Of a DNA stretch of 36,859 bases, positions 1-9,267 are shown one piece after another. Under the pieces are notes generated by a model that was not told where the DNA came from, ran no database searches, and worked only from the letters and a program-made list of their open reading frames with translations. Position 1 is the stretch's first letter. Every line of letters starts with the position of its first letter. Source of the DNA: a virus; the IMG/VR virus record IMGVR_UViG_3300023184_000301, positions 1 through 36,859 of that record. One strand, given 5' to 3'. The position numbers and the translations under genes were made by a program.

Positions 1-3000
1 CTTTGCGTTGGAATGTTTAACAGAATATCCTTAACCGGCTTAACAGAGCCAACCGCACGCTTAGATGCGCCGCCTTTTGTGCCTACTCCGCCAACATATC
101 CAGAGCCAGTATGAACAAAGTCCAGGTCATCACGCTGCAGTGGGACGTAATGCTTATATGTTTTATTCCATTGGTCAATAGTGTCCTGAGTCTCAAGACC
201 GCCATCAACCAACATCTCTTGAGTCCCCTCAATGATGTCATCAATTTTTGATGCAAAGCGCTCTAGCTTGGCCTTCTCTGCTGCTGGTAAGTTAGCCAAA
301 TAATCTTGAGCGTCAGTTGTTTTAATTCCTGAGCCAACATCCTGAACATCTGGAGATAAATTAATTTTGTTAATCTGTTCGTTACGTTCTTCTGCATGGC
401 GATTATGAAGATACTTCTCAAGCTCATCAACAGTTATTCCCTGCTCCTTCATTTGCTCAAGCAGTGGCCGAAAATCTTCTTCTAGGAAATTTTTAATACG
501 CTCAGCGGAGCGCCCATGATAAAGAGTCTCTTTTGTGTATGCATCCAGGCGCTCATCAATCTGGCCGACTTTTTCGTTAATTCTTTCAATTACCCGTTTG
601 GTGTCTACTTGTTTATCTGCAACTTGATAGATAAGACCATCAGTAAATGATGGCTCAACCGTATCCCAAAGAGCTGTTGGAGCTGCATTGCCTTGATAGT
701 TTTGAATAGAGTAGTAATCACCAGCTCCAAGCATGTAGTTGGTGACAAACTTGCCATCGGACTTTGCAAGGCTATCCAGCGCACGGATGATGGAGGCGTC
801 AGACTTTAAGCCGAACAATGACTTGATCTTCTGGCCTAGCTCTTTGAGCCAGTTCTTTAGCCTTGCGAGTACCCCGCCTCTTACGGCATCAAAACGGGCC
901 TTAACAATGTCGGAGCCATTGACAGCCCAGAACTCAGATGGGTTAAAGTACTCGTAAAGATTCCTTGGAACCATGCCAAGCTTAAGCATTTCCATTGCAA
1001 ATTCTTCACTAGACCCACCTTTCTGAAGTGCTTCTAATAAAGATTTTATTTGCTCGTAAGCTTTTTCTGCGCCCTTGGGTACTTCTATATTGGCTATATT
1101 TCCGTTGCCATAGTGGGCCTCCATAAGGGCGGCAAAGTAAAGCTTTTCATTCGGCGTTTTAGCTGCTTTAGCGGCTTTGGCAAGCTGAGATGACCAAGCC
1201 CTGCGGATAGCCTGCTGCACCTTGGTTGGCATCATGCGTTCAAGATGATGCAAGATCTCATGTACTGTTGTTAAGTCAGATCCGCCATTTTTAATAATCG
1301 TCATGATCCGCTTATAGGCGTCGTATTGACCACCTTGACCTGGCTTGCCTTTGCCAATAATAGATATGCCCAAGTCGCTGACAAGGTCTTCGTTGTTCAC
1401 CATAAACCAAGTGGCTAAGTCACGGGCTTCGCGTGAAATTTCTTTGGCATCGACAGCTTGATTCAATCTCGTTTGAATGTGCAAGAACCCACGCTTGCGC
1501 TCATTGGGCTCCTCTGCAAGACGTTGCTCTTCATCAGCAGCAATTGCAGCATCAGCCCGCTCAACAAACTGTTCGTCGGTTATGCGGCCATCTTTGCGCA
1601 TCCGATTGAGAGTCTTGATAGTGCGCTTCAGAGAGTCTGAGCGTTTCTTTTGCTCACCCTCTGCGTAACCTTCAATGCTGTAGTAAGTCGGCTCATTCGG
1701 CTCTTTAGGCTCTTTGCCTGGAGCCTCTTCTTCGGTCTTAACCTCAAGCTTATTTGCCTCAGTTTCACGGCCAGTTTGCTTGCGCTCAATCCCAGGCTTA
1801 GGAGCTGGAACTTGCTTCTCTGTTACGGTTGTCTTGATGACGGGCTCAATCTTCTGGCGGATGATGTCATCACTATACATGGCTTTACCATTGATAAAGT
1901 CCATGACGTTTGCGCCGTTCTCAGGAACGATAAATATCTTGGCGCCATCCATCTGGTTAAGGTGGTTGGTGATTAGGTACTTGAAGGTTTCTTTGTTGAC
2001 GTTAATACAGCCAAAGGAATAGCGCGAGTCCTCTGCTCCAGGCTTATCTAGCGCAGCGAGGCGTTGTTTGGCATCAGTCTCATGCGTCCATACAGAGTGC
2101 ATGATCGTGTTGGAGTACGGGCCGTTCTTCCCCATGTGGGATTTATCCAGCACAAACACCTTACCAAAGTCATAGTCACCAGCGGTATACGCCTCACCAG
2201 CACTACGCTTAGCGTCACGCAGGCCGAGATCAAACACGCCGGCCGGAGTAATCCTATTGGCTACTATCTCATTGTCACCATGCATGTAGTCGCCGATGGC
2301 CTTGCCAAACAAAGTCTTGCTTTGGAGCAATAGAGATCCATCAGGATTAAACAGGTAGGTGTTACCGCTGCGCTTGTCCGCAACAATGAACAGCTTGTCG
2401 TTAGCCTTGAGTTGGGCCTCCAGGGCTGGGTAGATGACGCCATACGCACGCTTAGCGGCATCAGACATCGACTGCGCTTCTTTTGGTAGGTCCTTGATAA
2501 CCTCACTGGTCTTGATGTCGTACTGAGGCACTGCAATCGTGTACGGCTTGCTGACAAACTGAGGGTTAAAGACAATCGCCACAGACAGGACGCCGTTTGC
2601 CAGCTGGCGGATGATTGAACGGATTCTTCCCTTAACAGCCACAGCGCCCTGGTTGATGAATGCAATGACATCCTTGCGGACTCTTTCAATGAACTCATTA
2701 GTGCCGCGCTTGGCCCCGTACAAATCTTCCAGGGTGTTGATCTGGTCTTTTTTAAGCTTGGAGACTTGGTCTTCAAGTAGCGCGTGCTGCTTCTCTTCGC
2801 CTATTTCTGTGAACTCTCCTTCAATCGTGTACGGCTCATTAGTAAGCCGAGGAGCGGCAGGCTTTTCTGCCGGGCCCAGCACCTCTACTTCTGGCTCACG
2901 AACCATAACTTTGTTAGAGTCTTCCGCAAAGTCAAAGCCAAACTTTTTATAGAGATCCTCGAGCTGCTGGCGGTCTAGGCCAAAGTTCTTTTCCTTGATA

Positions 3001-6000
3001 TTTACAATCGGGACTGGCTCAATGTAGAGAGTAACCCCATATTTATCGGCAGCGTCCGCAATGTTTTGGAGCGCTTCGTTAGCCTTGCCCTGGTTGCGCT
3101 TGGCTTGGTCTACCAGTAGGGCATTGATTACCAGGTCAGTAGATTCACCTTGACCAGTCAATACGGCATTCTTGTTTTGGAACAACACAAGCTGGGGTGT
3201 AAGAGATACACGGACGCCATCTTTCTCAAAAGTGCGATGGGGCTCGCCGCCCTTGTCAACATAAGTACGAGGATCATTAAGTGCCAAAACCTCATAGCCG
3301 TCATTGAACAATACAGAGGCCATAGGGTAGCGCAGGTTGCGGCCCTCTGGAGTTTCTACTGGCTCGGGTTTAGCTTCTATTGGCTTACTTACATAGCCAA
3401 ACTTTTCAGCATTTTTAATTGACTCCGCGTCCATTGATAAGGGGATATTTTTAACCCCAGAATCACGCAGATATGCATATCTATGCCGGCCATCTCCAAA
3501 AACAATAGCCCCATCTTTGTCTACAGAAACATTGGGCGCTTCTATAGATCTTGCGTCTTTAATAAATTCTGCAAATTTTTTATACCTTCCCTCTATCCCA
3601 CCCTCTCCGCCTTTTCCAACATATTGCCATGTTGTTTTAGAAAAAGCTTTATCAAAAACACTAGAGTTAACTTCAACTAATTGATTTTCTTTTTCCAGCC
3701 GATGCATTGTTACCGGAATATCCCTGCCATTAACTCGAATAATATTTTCAGTCTTGGTAGGCGTTTCTTCCTCTTGGGCAAAGATATCCTTTTGGCCCTG
3801 TGCAACTGCAATATCAGCAGCGCGGTTACTGCCTGTTAAAGTAAATTCACCAACTTCACGGTCAGCTTTGGCCCTATCCTCAGCCTCTTTATCGGCCTTG
3901 GCTTTAGCGGCTTCTTTTTCCTCTTGCTCAATTCGGTACTTTTCTTTAGCTCTTAATCCTTCTGGGGTTGGTTTAGTAAGCGCTTCTCCTTCATCTGGTT
4001 CAGTAGATGGAATCTCGCCTTTGGGCTCAATGCTGCGAGCATTGATTTCAGCCTCTCTTTGTTCGTCTGCTGCTTCTTGAAGTTCAAGGTTCTGCTCCTC
4101 AATAGTTAAGTAGTCATTAATTAATTTTTCAGCCTCTTCAACAGATCCAAAGATTTGCTCAATCTCTACCTGTGAGCTGTAGGGAATGTAGTTCTGACCA
4201 CGCACCTGATCTTTGATGTACTCTTCCGCTTCTTGGCCGTCAAAGCCAGGGACGTTAGAGCGCATTTGGAACGGCAGAAATTCATCCAAATCGCCGTCTG
4301 AAACCATATCCGCGATTGACTTGCCGCTGGATCCTTTTTTGGCCTGAAGTTTCTTTTGGTAAATCTGAGGGCTCTTGCCAAACAATTCAGCTATGTCGCT
4401 AGATCCAAGTTTGCCAGTCAAGGCAGTCCATAGGCTTAGTCCAGGCTTGCCTTTGATCTTGCTAACAGCCTTCTCACCCTCTGTAACCCTTTGCTCCGCC
4501 TCAGTAACTTCCTGGGGTCGTGGAACAGCTTTACGAATTACTTGCTGGGCTTGGGCGGCAGAGTCGTTGGCACGCTTGATGGAAAGATTAAATTTATCCG
4601 CATCGGCGCGCTTGTATTCATTCTGAATAGCGTAGTGATCTCGCAAAAGCTTCAATCCATCAGACAACAAATTGCTGTATTGGGTTTTTAAATTACCCAA
4701 GCCAATGGGAAATTTTGTATCGTTAACTTGATAGCCAAGATTATTAAGAGCTTTAGTTACATCCTGGATAGATGATTCAACCTTGCCAAAAGCAGCCTTT
4801 GCTTCAGGCGATGCTGTCTTTTGAAATGTGTCGTAATACTTTTGCTCATTGGGATCTAAAAATTCAGACCACTTAAAGCCCTCTTCTTTGGCCTCTGTCT
4901 TTCCTTGTTTTGCCTGAAACTCTTGCAGCTTTTCTTGATAAAAAGGAATAGAGTCTTTTCTGAAAATTCCTCTTTTAACACTATTGCGTACTGTATCTGC
5001 AAAATCTTTTTGACCAGCGGCCTCAATTTGGTCAGCTAAATCCAGCGCTTGTTTTTGATCGGGGGTAGGATTGCTTAAAGTTTTTTTGTCAAACTCTCCT
5101 ACTATGCGATCTCTCTCAGCTTGGATTTTGTCCAACTGATCTTGGCTAATACGCCCATCCCTGAAAGCCTTCTTTGCATTAAAACTAACAGTGTTAATGA
5201 TGGTGTATTGCTCTTCAATAGGGCGATCTTTAAGATTGTCTAATGTTAGTCTTTCAGCAGGGGCTGCGGGCGCTTGTTCTCCTTGCGCTTCTGCTTGCTT
5301 GGCTTTAGGGGTTTCAATGCCACTTAAGGCTCCTTCAATAGAGAGAGGGGTTGGAGTAGTTGGAGTTTGTGCTTCCATTTGCTTGCGAACAAACGGGCCG
5401 GCCTCGGCAACTTTTGGCTGGATCTCTGTAGAGGTTTTGGGTTGTTGGGCGGTTGGAATTACTGCGGACGGTTTTTTGGCTTTAAATGCAGCAGTAGTTG
5501 TATGTGGGGTGCGAGTTCCATCTGGACGAATTCCTCCGGCATCAGAAAACTCTGTTTCAGCAATTTTTTCTAATGGAACGCCTTCCTTGTACTGCTGCTC
5601 AGCGCGCGGGCTCATCTTTATGACTTGGCCCCGCTCGCCATCCTCTACAAAAATTAATTTTCCAGTTTTGTTATCTATTTGAATTTTTCCACTAATTTTT
5701 CCATTATCTTCATCAGAGGTAAGATAAGAATTAATTATTTCAATAGCCGGAGAATTAGTGGTTGACTGGGAAATTACACCATTGCGTGTTACTACTCTAT
5801 GAGTCCCTGCTTCGTCTGTTTTTTCAAATACCATTGTTCCTGGCTGGTATATTGGTTCACCCGTTTTTTCATTAATTTTATTTTCTTTTTGCGTCCAACC
5901 GGTAGGGTCAAATGCAGTATTTTGCGTTTCAACATTAACAGGTGGTAATGTTGTGGCAGGAGGTTGTCCTAGCGCCTCACGCAGCATTGCCTCTGTATCC

Positions 6001-7583
6001 ATAGACTCAGAGGGGGCAGCAGTCAAGCCAGTAATGTCAGCCGGAAGTGGTGCAATAGGGGTTCCGCCGCTTGGTGGGGCTGGAGGTTCTCCTGGACGCG
6101 CTGTAGGAGGTGTTATCTCTAAGCTAGGAACATTGGCGCGGATATTTGTTCCTTGGCGCACGCCGGCATTCGGGCTTAATAATTGGCGTACCAATTCATC
6201 TATTGCCGTCTGGTTTACAGTAGCGCCCTTTGCGCCCTCTTCTAGTGCTTTTGCAAGGATATCGGCACGAATTTGCTCGCCTGTCTTAGCCCCGTAAACC
6301 CTTGCTCCAGTAGTTACGCCTCCTCCAATAACTCCACCAAGCATACCTGCGGCAGCATTATTTAAAATATCTTTAATGTTTTCTTCTGTAAAAAATTCAT
6401 CTTTTTCTTTTTCGCGAACTTGACCGGCTATTTGAACACCTTGCTGCGCTCCCTCTTGTAAAGCTTCCTCAAGCGATCCTTTAGGGATTTCTTTAAGCCC
6501 CTCTTTAAACGCCTTCTTTTTAGTTTCTCCAATAACTACCTCTTTAACGCCACGCTTAGCCAATGTTGCAATTGGGCCAAGGGCGGTATCTAATGCGCCA
6601 TTAATAATGCCAATAGCTAATGTTGTATCTCCAGTTTTCTTTATATAGTCTGTAATTGCATCTATTTTTTGATTATCTGGAAGGTCTTTAATTTTTTCTT
6701 GAATAAATTGCAAGCGGTCGCCAAGAGCCTGGGCAGCACCCATTGGCGCGCTAACCGCAAAAAGACCAGCAGGACCAGTAGCAGCTCCAGCCAATATTAA
6801 TGGCGCCATTTGAACGGGTAAATTTCCTGCGTAATAAGCAAGCCAATTGGTAAAATCTTTGACGTTCTCAATATCCGTCATGTTGGCCGTGCGGCCGGTA
6901 TACTTAACTGCATCTTTTTGGTATTGATCCAATGTATTGATAGATGCAGCAACAAAATCTTTACGGCGTCCAATTTCACCTATTGTTCGCTCGCGAATTT
7001 TTTCTCGCATTGCAGGGTCAGCGCCAAAATATGCACGAGCTTGCGAGGTAGAGATATCCAAGCCGCGCAATTGATCAGGGCTAGTGATTTCACCAGTCTC
7101 AATCTTGTCAAAAAGATCAAGCCTTTTCTGAACAGTTCCAAGTGCGCCAACATCTTTAAGTACGCTAGCTTGTTCCCACATTGAAGGCAGAGCAATTTTT
7201 GCAGCGCTTTCCACGCCCTTGCCAAGCTCCTCCATTGGCCGAGCTTCTGACGGCGGACGAGGCTCTTTAGGAGGTTGAGCTATTGTTGGTTCAGTGCTGG
7301 GCGCACCAATAGCGCTCATTACCTGCTCTTCAGGAGATAGTGTGAACTCAGCCGGAGGTTTTGCTGGCGTCTTTAGTAGGCTTCTTATGCCTGCGCTTGA
7401 TGGGGTGGCCGCAGCATAAGCCTGCTCTTGAGGAGACAGGGCTGGATTACCGGCAAAGTCAGGCACCTTCGGAGTAGGAGCTGGCGGCTGCTTCTCAAGA
7501 TAGCCTAGGATCTTAGCTTTAGCCTCAGCAGGATCTTCAGTGGTAATGTCGTACTGCTGACCCTTGTACTCATAAATAGGCAT
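1..7583 (-). CDS. Giant polyvalent protein, 3' end beyond window (ParB-like, GNAT, L,D-transpeptidase, zincin)
   Basis: One uninterrupted frame begins at ATG 7583, with AAGG six bases upstream, and is still open at base 1, giving at least 2527 residues. It starts MPIYEYKGQQYDITTEDPAE, like other phage virion proteins. Small-residue hydrophobic stretches lie at about 242-283, 315-345 and 405-435. A ParB/sulfiredoxin-like segment (1275-1385) holds GDGRHR with H1367. A GNAT-like segment (1418-1560) holds RNQGKA at 1496-1501 and a late YKKFGF. An L,D-transpeptidase (YkuD-type) segment (1725-1895) has H1829 and YSFGCIN with C1859. A zincin motif, HEILH, is at 2108-2112. A C-terminal helical region holds YLHNRHAEERN near 2385-2400. 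Mixed enzyme domains in one giant phage protein match the polyvalent proteins described by Iyer, Aravind and colleagues. Its place after the ejection genes suggests it is packaged and injected with the DNA; that is inference. Domain calls are from motifs read by eye. Confidence 0.88.
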   Translation of the reverse strand, partial: MPIYEYKGQQYDITTEDPAEAKAKILGYLEKQPPAPTPKVPDFAGNPALSPQEQAYAAATPSSAGIRSLLKTPAKPPAEFTLSPEEQVMSAIGAPSTEPTIAQPPKEPRPPSEARPMEELGKGVESAAKIALPSMWEQASVLKDVGALGTVQKRLDLFDKIETGEITSPDQLRGLDISTSQARAYFGADPAMREKIRERTIGEIGRRKDFVAASINTLDQYQKDAVKYTGRTANMTDIENVKDFTNWLAYYAGNLPVQMAPLILAGAATGPAGLFAVSAPMGAAQALGDRLQFIQEKIKDLPDNQKIDAITDYIKKTGDTTLAIGIINGALDTALGPIATLAKRGVKEVVIGETKKKAFKEGLKEIPKGSLEEALQEGAQQGVQIAGQVREKEKDEFFTEENIKDILNNAAAGMLGGVIGGGVTTGARVYGAKTGEQIRADILAKALEEGAKGATVNQTAIDELVRQLLSPNAGVRQGTNIRANVPSLEITPPTARPGEPPAPPSGGTPIAPLPADITGLTAAPSESMDTEAMLREALGQPPATTLPPVNVETQNTAFDPTGWTQKENKINEKTGEPIYQPGTMVFEKTDEAGTHRVVTRNGVISQSTTNSPAIEIINSYLTSDEDNGKISGKIQIDNKTGKLIFVEDGERGQVIKMSPRAEQQYKEGVPLEKIAETEFSDAGGIRPDGTRTPHTTTAAFKAKKPSAVIPTAQQPKTSTEIQPKVAEAGPFVRKQMEAQTPTTPTPLSIEGALSGIETPKAKQAEAQGEQAPAAPAERLTLDNLKDRPIEEQYTIINTVSFNAKKAFRDGRISQDQLDKIQAERDRIVGEFDKKTLSNPTPDQKQALDLADQIEAAGQKDFADTVRNSVKRGIFRKDSIPFYQEKLQEFQAKQGKTEAKEEGFKWSEFLDPNEQKYYDTFQKTASPEAKAAFGKVESSIQDVTKALNNLGYQVNDTKFPIGLGNLKTQYSNLLSDGLKLLRDHYAIQNEYKRADADKFNLSIKRANDSAAQAQQVIRKAVPRPQEVTEAEQRVTEGEKAVSKIKGKPGLSLWTALTGKLGSSDIAELFGKSPQIYQKKLQAKKGSSGKSIADMVSDGDLDEFLPFQMRSNVPGFDGQEAEEYIKDQVRGQNYIPYSSQVEIEQIFGSVEEAEKLINDYLTIEEQNLELQEAADEQREAEINARSIEPKGEIPSTEPDEGEALTKPTPEGLRAKEKYRIEQEEKEAAKAKADKEAEDRAKADREVGEFTLTGSNRAADIAVAQGQKDIFAQEEETPTKTENIIRVNGRDIPVTMHRLEKENQLVEVNSSVFDKAFSKTTWQYVGKGGEGGIEGRYKKFAEFIKDARSIEAPNVSVDKDGAIVFGDGRHRYAYLRDSGVKNIPLSMDAESIKNAEKFGYVSKPIEAKPEPVETPEGRNLRYPMASVLFNDGYEVLALNDPRTYVDKGGEPHRTFEKDGVRVSLTPQLVLFQNKNAVLTGQGESTDLVINALLVDQAKRNQGKANEALQNIADAADKYGVTLYIEPVPIVNIKEKNFGLDRQQLEDLYKKFGFDFAEDSNKVMVREPEVEVLGPAEKPAAPRLTNEPYTIEGEFTEIGEEKQHALLEDQVSKLKKDQINTLEDLYGAKRGTNEFIERVRKDVIAFINQGAVAVKGRIRSIIRQLANGVLSVAIVFNPQFVSKPYTIAVPQYDIKTSEVIKDLPKEAQSMSDAAKRAYGVIYPALEAQLKANDKLFIVADKRSGNTYLFNPDGSLLLQSKTLFGKAIGDYMHGDNEIVANRITPAGVFDLGLRDAKRSAGEAYTAGDYDFGKVFVLDKSHMGKNGPYSNTIMHSVWTHETDAKQRLAALDKPGAEDSRYSFGCINVNKETFKYLITNHLNQMDGAKIFIVPENGANVMDFINGKAMYSDDIIRQKIEPVIKTTVTEKQVPAPKPGIERKQTGRETEANKLEVKTEEEAPGKEPKEPNEPTYYSIEGYAEGEQKKRSDSLKRTIKTLNRMRKDGRITDEQFVERADAAIAADEEQRLAEEPNERKRGFLHIQTRLNQAVDAKEISREARDLATWFMVNNEDLVSDLGISIIGKGKPGQGGQYDAYKRIMTIIKNGGSDLTTVHEILHHLERMMPTKVQQAIRRAWSSQLAKAAKAAKTPNEKLYFAALMEAHYGNGNIANIEVPKGAEKAYEQIKSLLEALQKGGSSEEFAMEMLKLGMVPRNLYEYFNPSEFWAVNGSDIVKARFDAVRGGVLARLKNWLKELGQKIKSLFGLKSDASIIRALDSLAKSDGKFVTNYMLGAGDYYSIQNYQGNAAPTALWDTVEPSFTDGLIYQVADKQVDTKRVIERINEKVGQIDERLDAYTKETLYHGRSAERIKNFLEEDFRPLLEQMKEQGITVDELEKYLHNRHAEERNEQINKINLSPDVQDVGSGIKTTDAQDYLANLPAAEKAKLERFASKIDDIIEGTQEMLVDGGLETQDTIDQWNKTYKHYVPLQRDDLDFVHTGSGYVGGVGTKGGASKRAVGSVKPVKDILLNIPTQ

Positions 7584-7591
7584 GACAAGCC

Positions 7592-9247
7592 TTAATCAAG
7601 TTTAATTACTTTTGGTGCTGGGGAGCCGTATCCGAACATGGCCTTGGTCCTATCTATGAATCCAGGCGCCTCAACCGGCTTAGGCTGAAAGGATTCATAT
7701 GTTGGCAGTGTACTAGCTTCAGGCACAGGTAGTCCAGCCGCCTTGTAAGCGTCCGCGCGATACTTATCCCTAAGAGCCCGGTAATATTTACCAACTGGGG
7801 AATCCAACTCTTCGGCAGTAAGGCCAGAAATTCTTTTTGTAACTTCCGCAAAATCTGAACCCTGTTTGTTTAAATTTCCTTCAACTCTTGAAATTACTTT
7901 TTGTTCAGCGGTAGGTCTTGATTCTCTAAGCGCTTCTAATTGTTCCTGACGAAGAGCTAGCTCAGCATTTTTTGTAGCCTCTTGATACTTTAACCGTTGA
8001 CGCTCAATAGATGCTTGAGTAGCGTGATTGGTAATCAACTCTTGTAAAGTAAGAGCCGCGTTTTTCTCAAGCTGCTTGTAATGTTCAAGAGTGCCTTTTG
8101 TTTGCATTTCTGTGTTAGCCATAGTAACGGCCTTCTCAGAAGCTCCAACTTGAAGATCTTGAATTTTGGCAACACGGTCTGCAATAGCCTTTTGATAGTT
8201 AGCAGCGTCAGTAACGCGACCTTCAATTTGTGCTTTTGCGTAAGCTTGACGTAGCGTTTCAATGTCAGCATTGAGCTTGCTAACTTCAATAGTTTGCTGA
8301 CGCTCAAGAGCTTGTTGAGCCTGCTGGCGTTTAATGTCTTCAGCGGTATAGTTACTGTAAGACTTACCAAAGCCGGCAAATGCTGCGCCGATGCCTTTTT
8401 GTCCACGAGTAGCTTCACCAGCCGCAATCAGGGCATCGCCAAGAGCGCCAAAATTTAAACGCTTTTGGTTATCTTGGAATTGAGCTTTGCTTGCATCGTT
8501 TTGCGCCATTAGTTTTTCAGACAATTTTGCCAGCTCAGCGCCAGGAATTGTGTTTACCAATGTAGCTAATTCTGGGTGCTTATCTAACACTTCTTGACGA
8601 AGAACTTCTGGATCTTTGGGGGCGGGAATATCGCTCTCACCCCTAATTGCCTTGGCTATAGCAGCAGTTGCGGGCGCTATTAAAGACTGAAGACCGGCCG
8701 GCTTAATTGCAGACGCAGGAGGTCCTTGGCTTTGATCGGCCGCAGCCATGCCAGCGCGAGCCTCAGCTTCTCCAGCAGTATCATCATCTGGAACAAGTTC
8801 TCCGCCAGGTCCGCGAACAAGCTCACCTCCCGCAAAAGCAACAATTCCACCAGGAGCATAGTGAAACATATCATCGCGTACATGCAGGCCAGCTACGCCA
8901 CCAGCAGCCATACCAGGGGGCATTCCTTGAGGGGCTGGAGGCATCTCCTGTGGAGCTCCTTGAGGCATTCCTTGAGGCGCGCCTTGCGCGGCTGGTAATT
9001 GAGCAATGCCTTGTGGAGCAGCTTGCGGTGCGCCTTGAGGCATACCTCGACCACCTACTTCGGACTCTAGCTTCTCTTTAACAGATTGTGTTGGCGGCTC
9101 TGTTTTACGCTGCTCAGATGTTTTGCGGCGGTTAAGTTCACCAAGAGCCATGTAAGGAGGAACCTCTGGATTCTGCCCATTTGCATAGGACATGATCACT
9201 TGAGTAGGAAGATCCTTAAGATGTTCCTGAATTTGTATTAGATTCAT
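7592..9247 (-). CDS. Internal virion / ejection-type protein with Pro-Gln-Gly repeats and coiled coil
   Basis: 551 residues. The N-terminus (MNLIQIQEHLKDLPTQVIMS) is a pattern I associate with ejection-type proteins of aquatic podoviruses. Residues about 68-112 are low-complexity repeats of APQGMPQG type. A Gly-rich hydrophobic stretch with GGIVAFAGGELVRGPGGE follows (about 133-152). From about 270 to 460 the protein is predicted helical and coiled coil, rich in Ala, Gln, Lys and Glu. It ends eight bases before the giant gene and follows two other probable internal proteins, so the four look like one co-translated ejection set. AAGGTAAAGAAA precedes the ATG. No enzymatic motif is visible. It could instead be an unusual short tape-measure-like protein, but it lacks the length and membrane segments. 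Confidence 0.75.
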   Translation of the reverse strand: MNLIQIQEHLKDLPTQVIMSYANGQNPEVPPYMALGELNRRKTSEQRKTEPPTQSVKEKLESEVGGRGMPQGAPQAAPQGIAQLPAAQGAPQGMPQGAPQEMPPAPQGMPPGMAAGGVAGLHVRDDMFHYAPGGIVAFAGGELVRGPGGELVPDDDTAGEAEARAGMAAADQSQGPPASAIKPAGLQSLIAPATAAIAKAIRGESDIPAPKDPEVLRQEVLDKHPELATLVNTIPGAELAKLSEKLMAQNDASKAQFQDNQKRLNFGALGDALIAAGEATRGQKGIGAAFAGFGKSYSNYTAEDIKRQQAQQALERQQTIEVSKLNADIETLRQAYAKAQIEGRVTDAANYQKAIADRVAKIQDLQVGASEKAVTMANTEMQTKGTLEHYKQLEKNAALTLQELITNHATQASIERQRLKYQEATKNAELALRQEQLEALRESRPTAEQKVISRVEGNLNKQGSDFAEVTKRISGLTAEELDSPVGKYYRALRDKYRADAYKAAGLPVPEASTLPTYESFQPKPVEAPGFIDRTKAMFGYGSPAPKVIKLD

Positions 9248-9267
9248 TTTCTTTACCTTTTACGGTC

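Noticed and set aside
2264-2776. Minus-strand open frame of 170 codons in another frame of the giant gene
   Set aside because: Ser/Leu/Arg-rich shadow of the L,D-transpeptidase-bearing frame, which carries the family motifs.
5191-5682. Plus-strand open frame of 163 codons within the giant gene
   Set aside because: Antisense to an uninterrupted 2527-codon frame; composition is that of a shadow frame.
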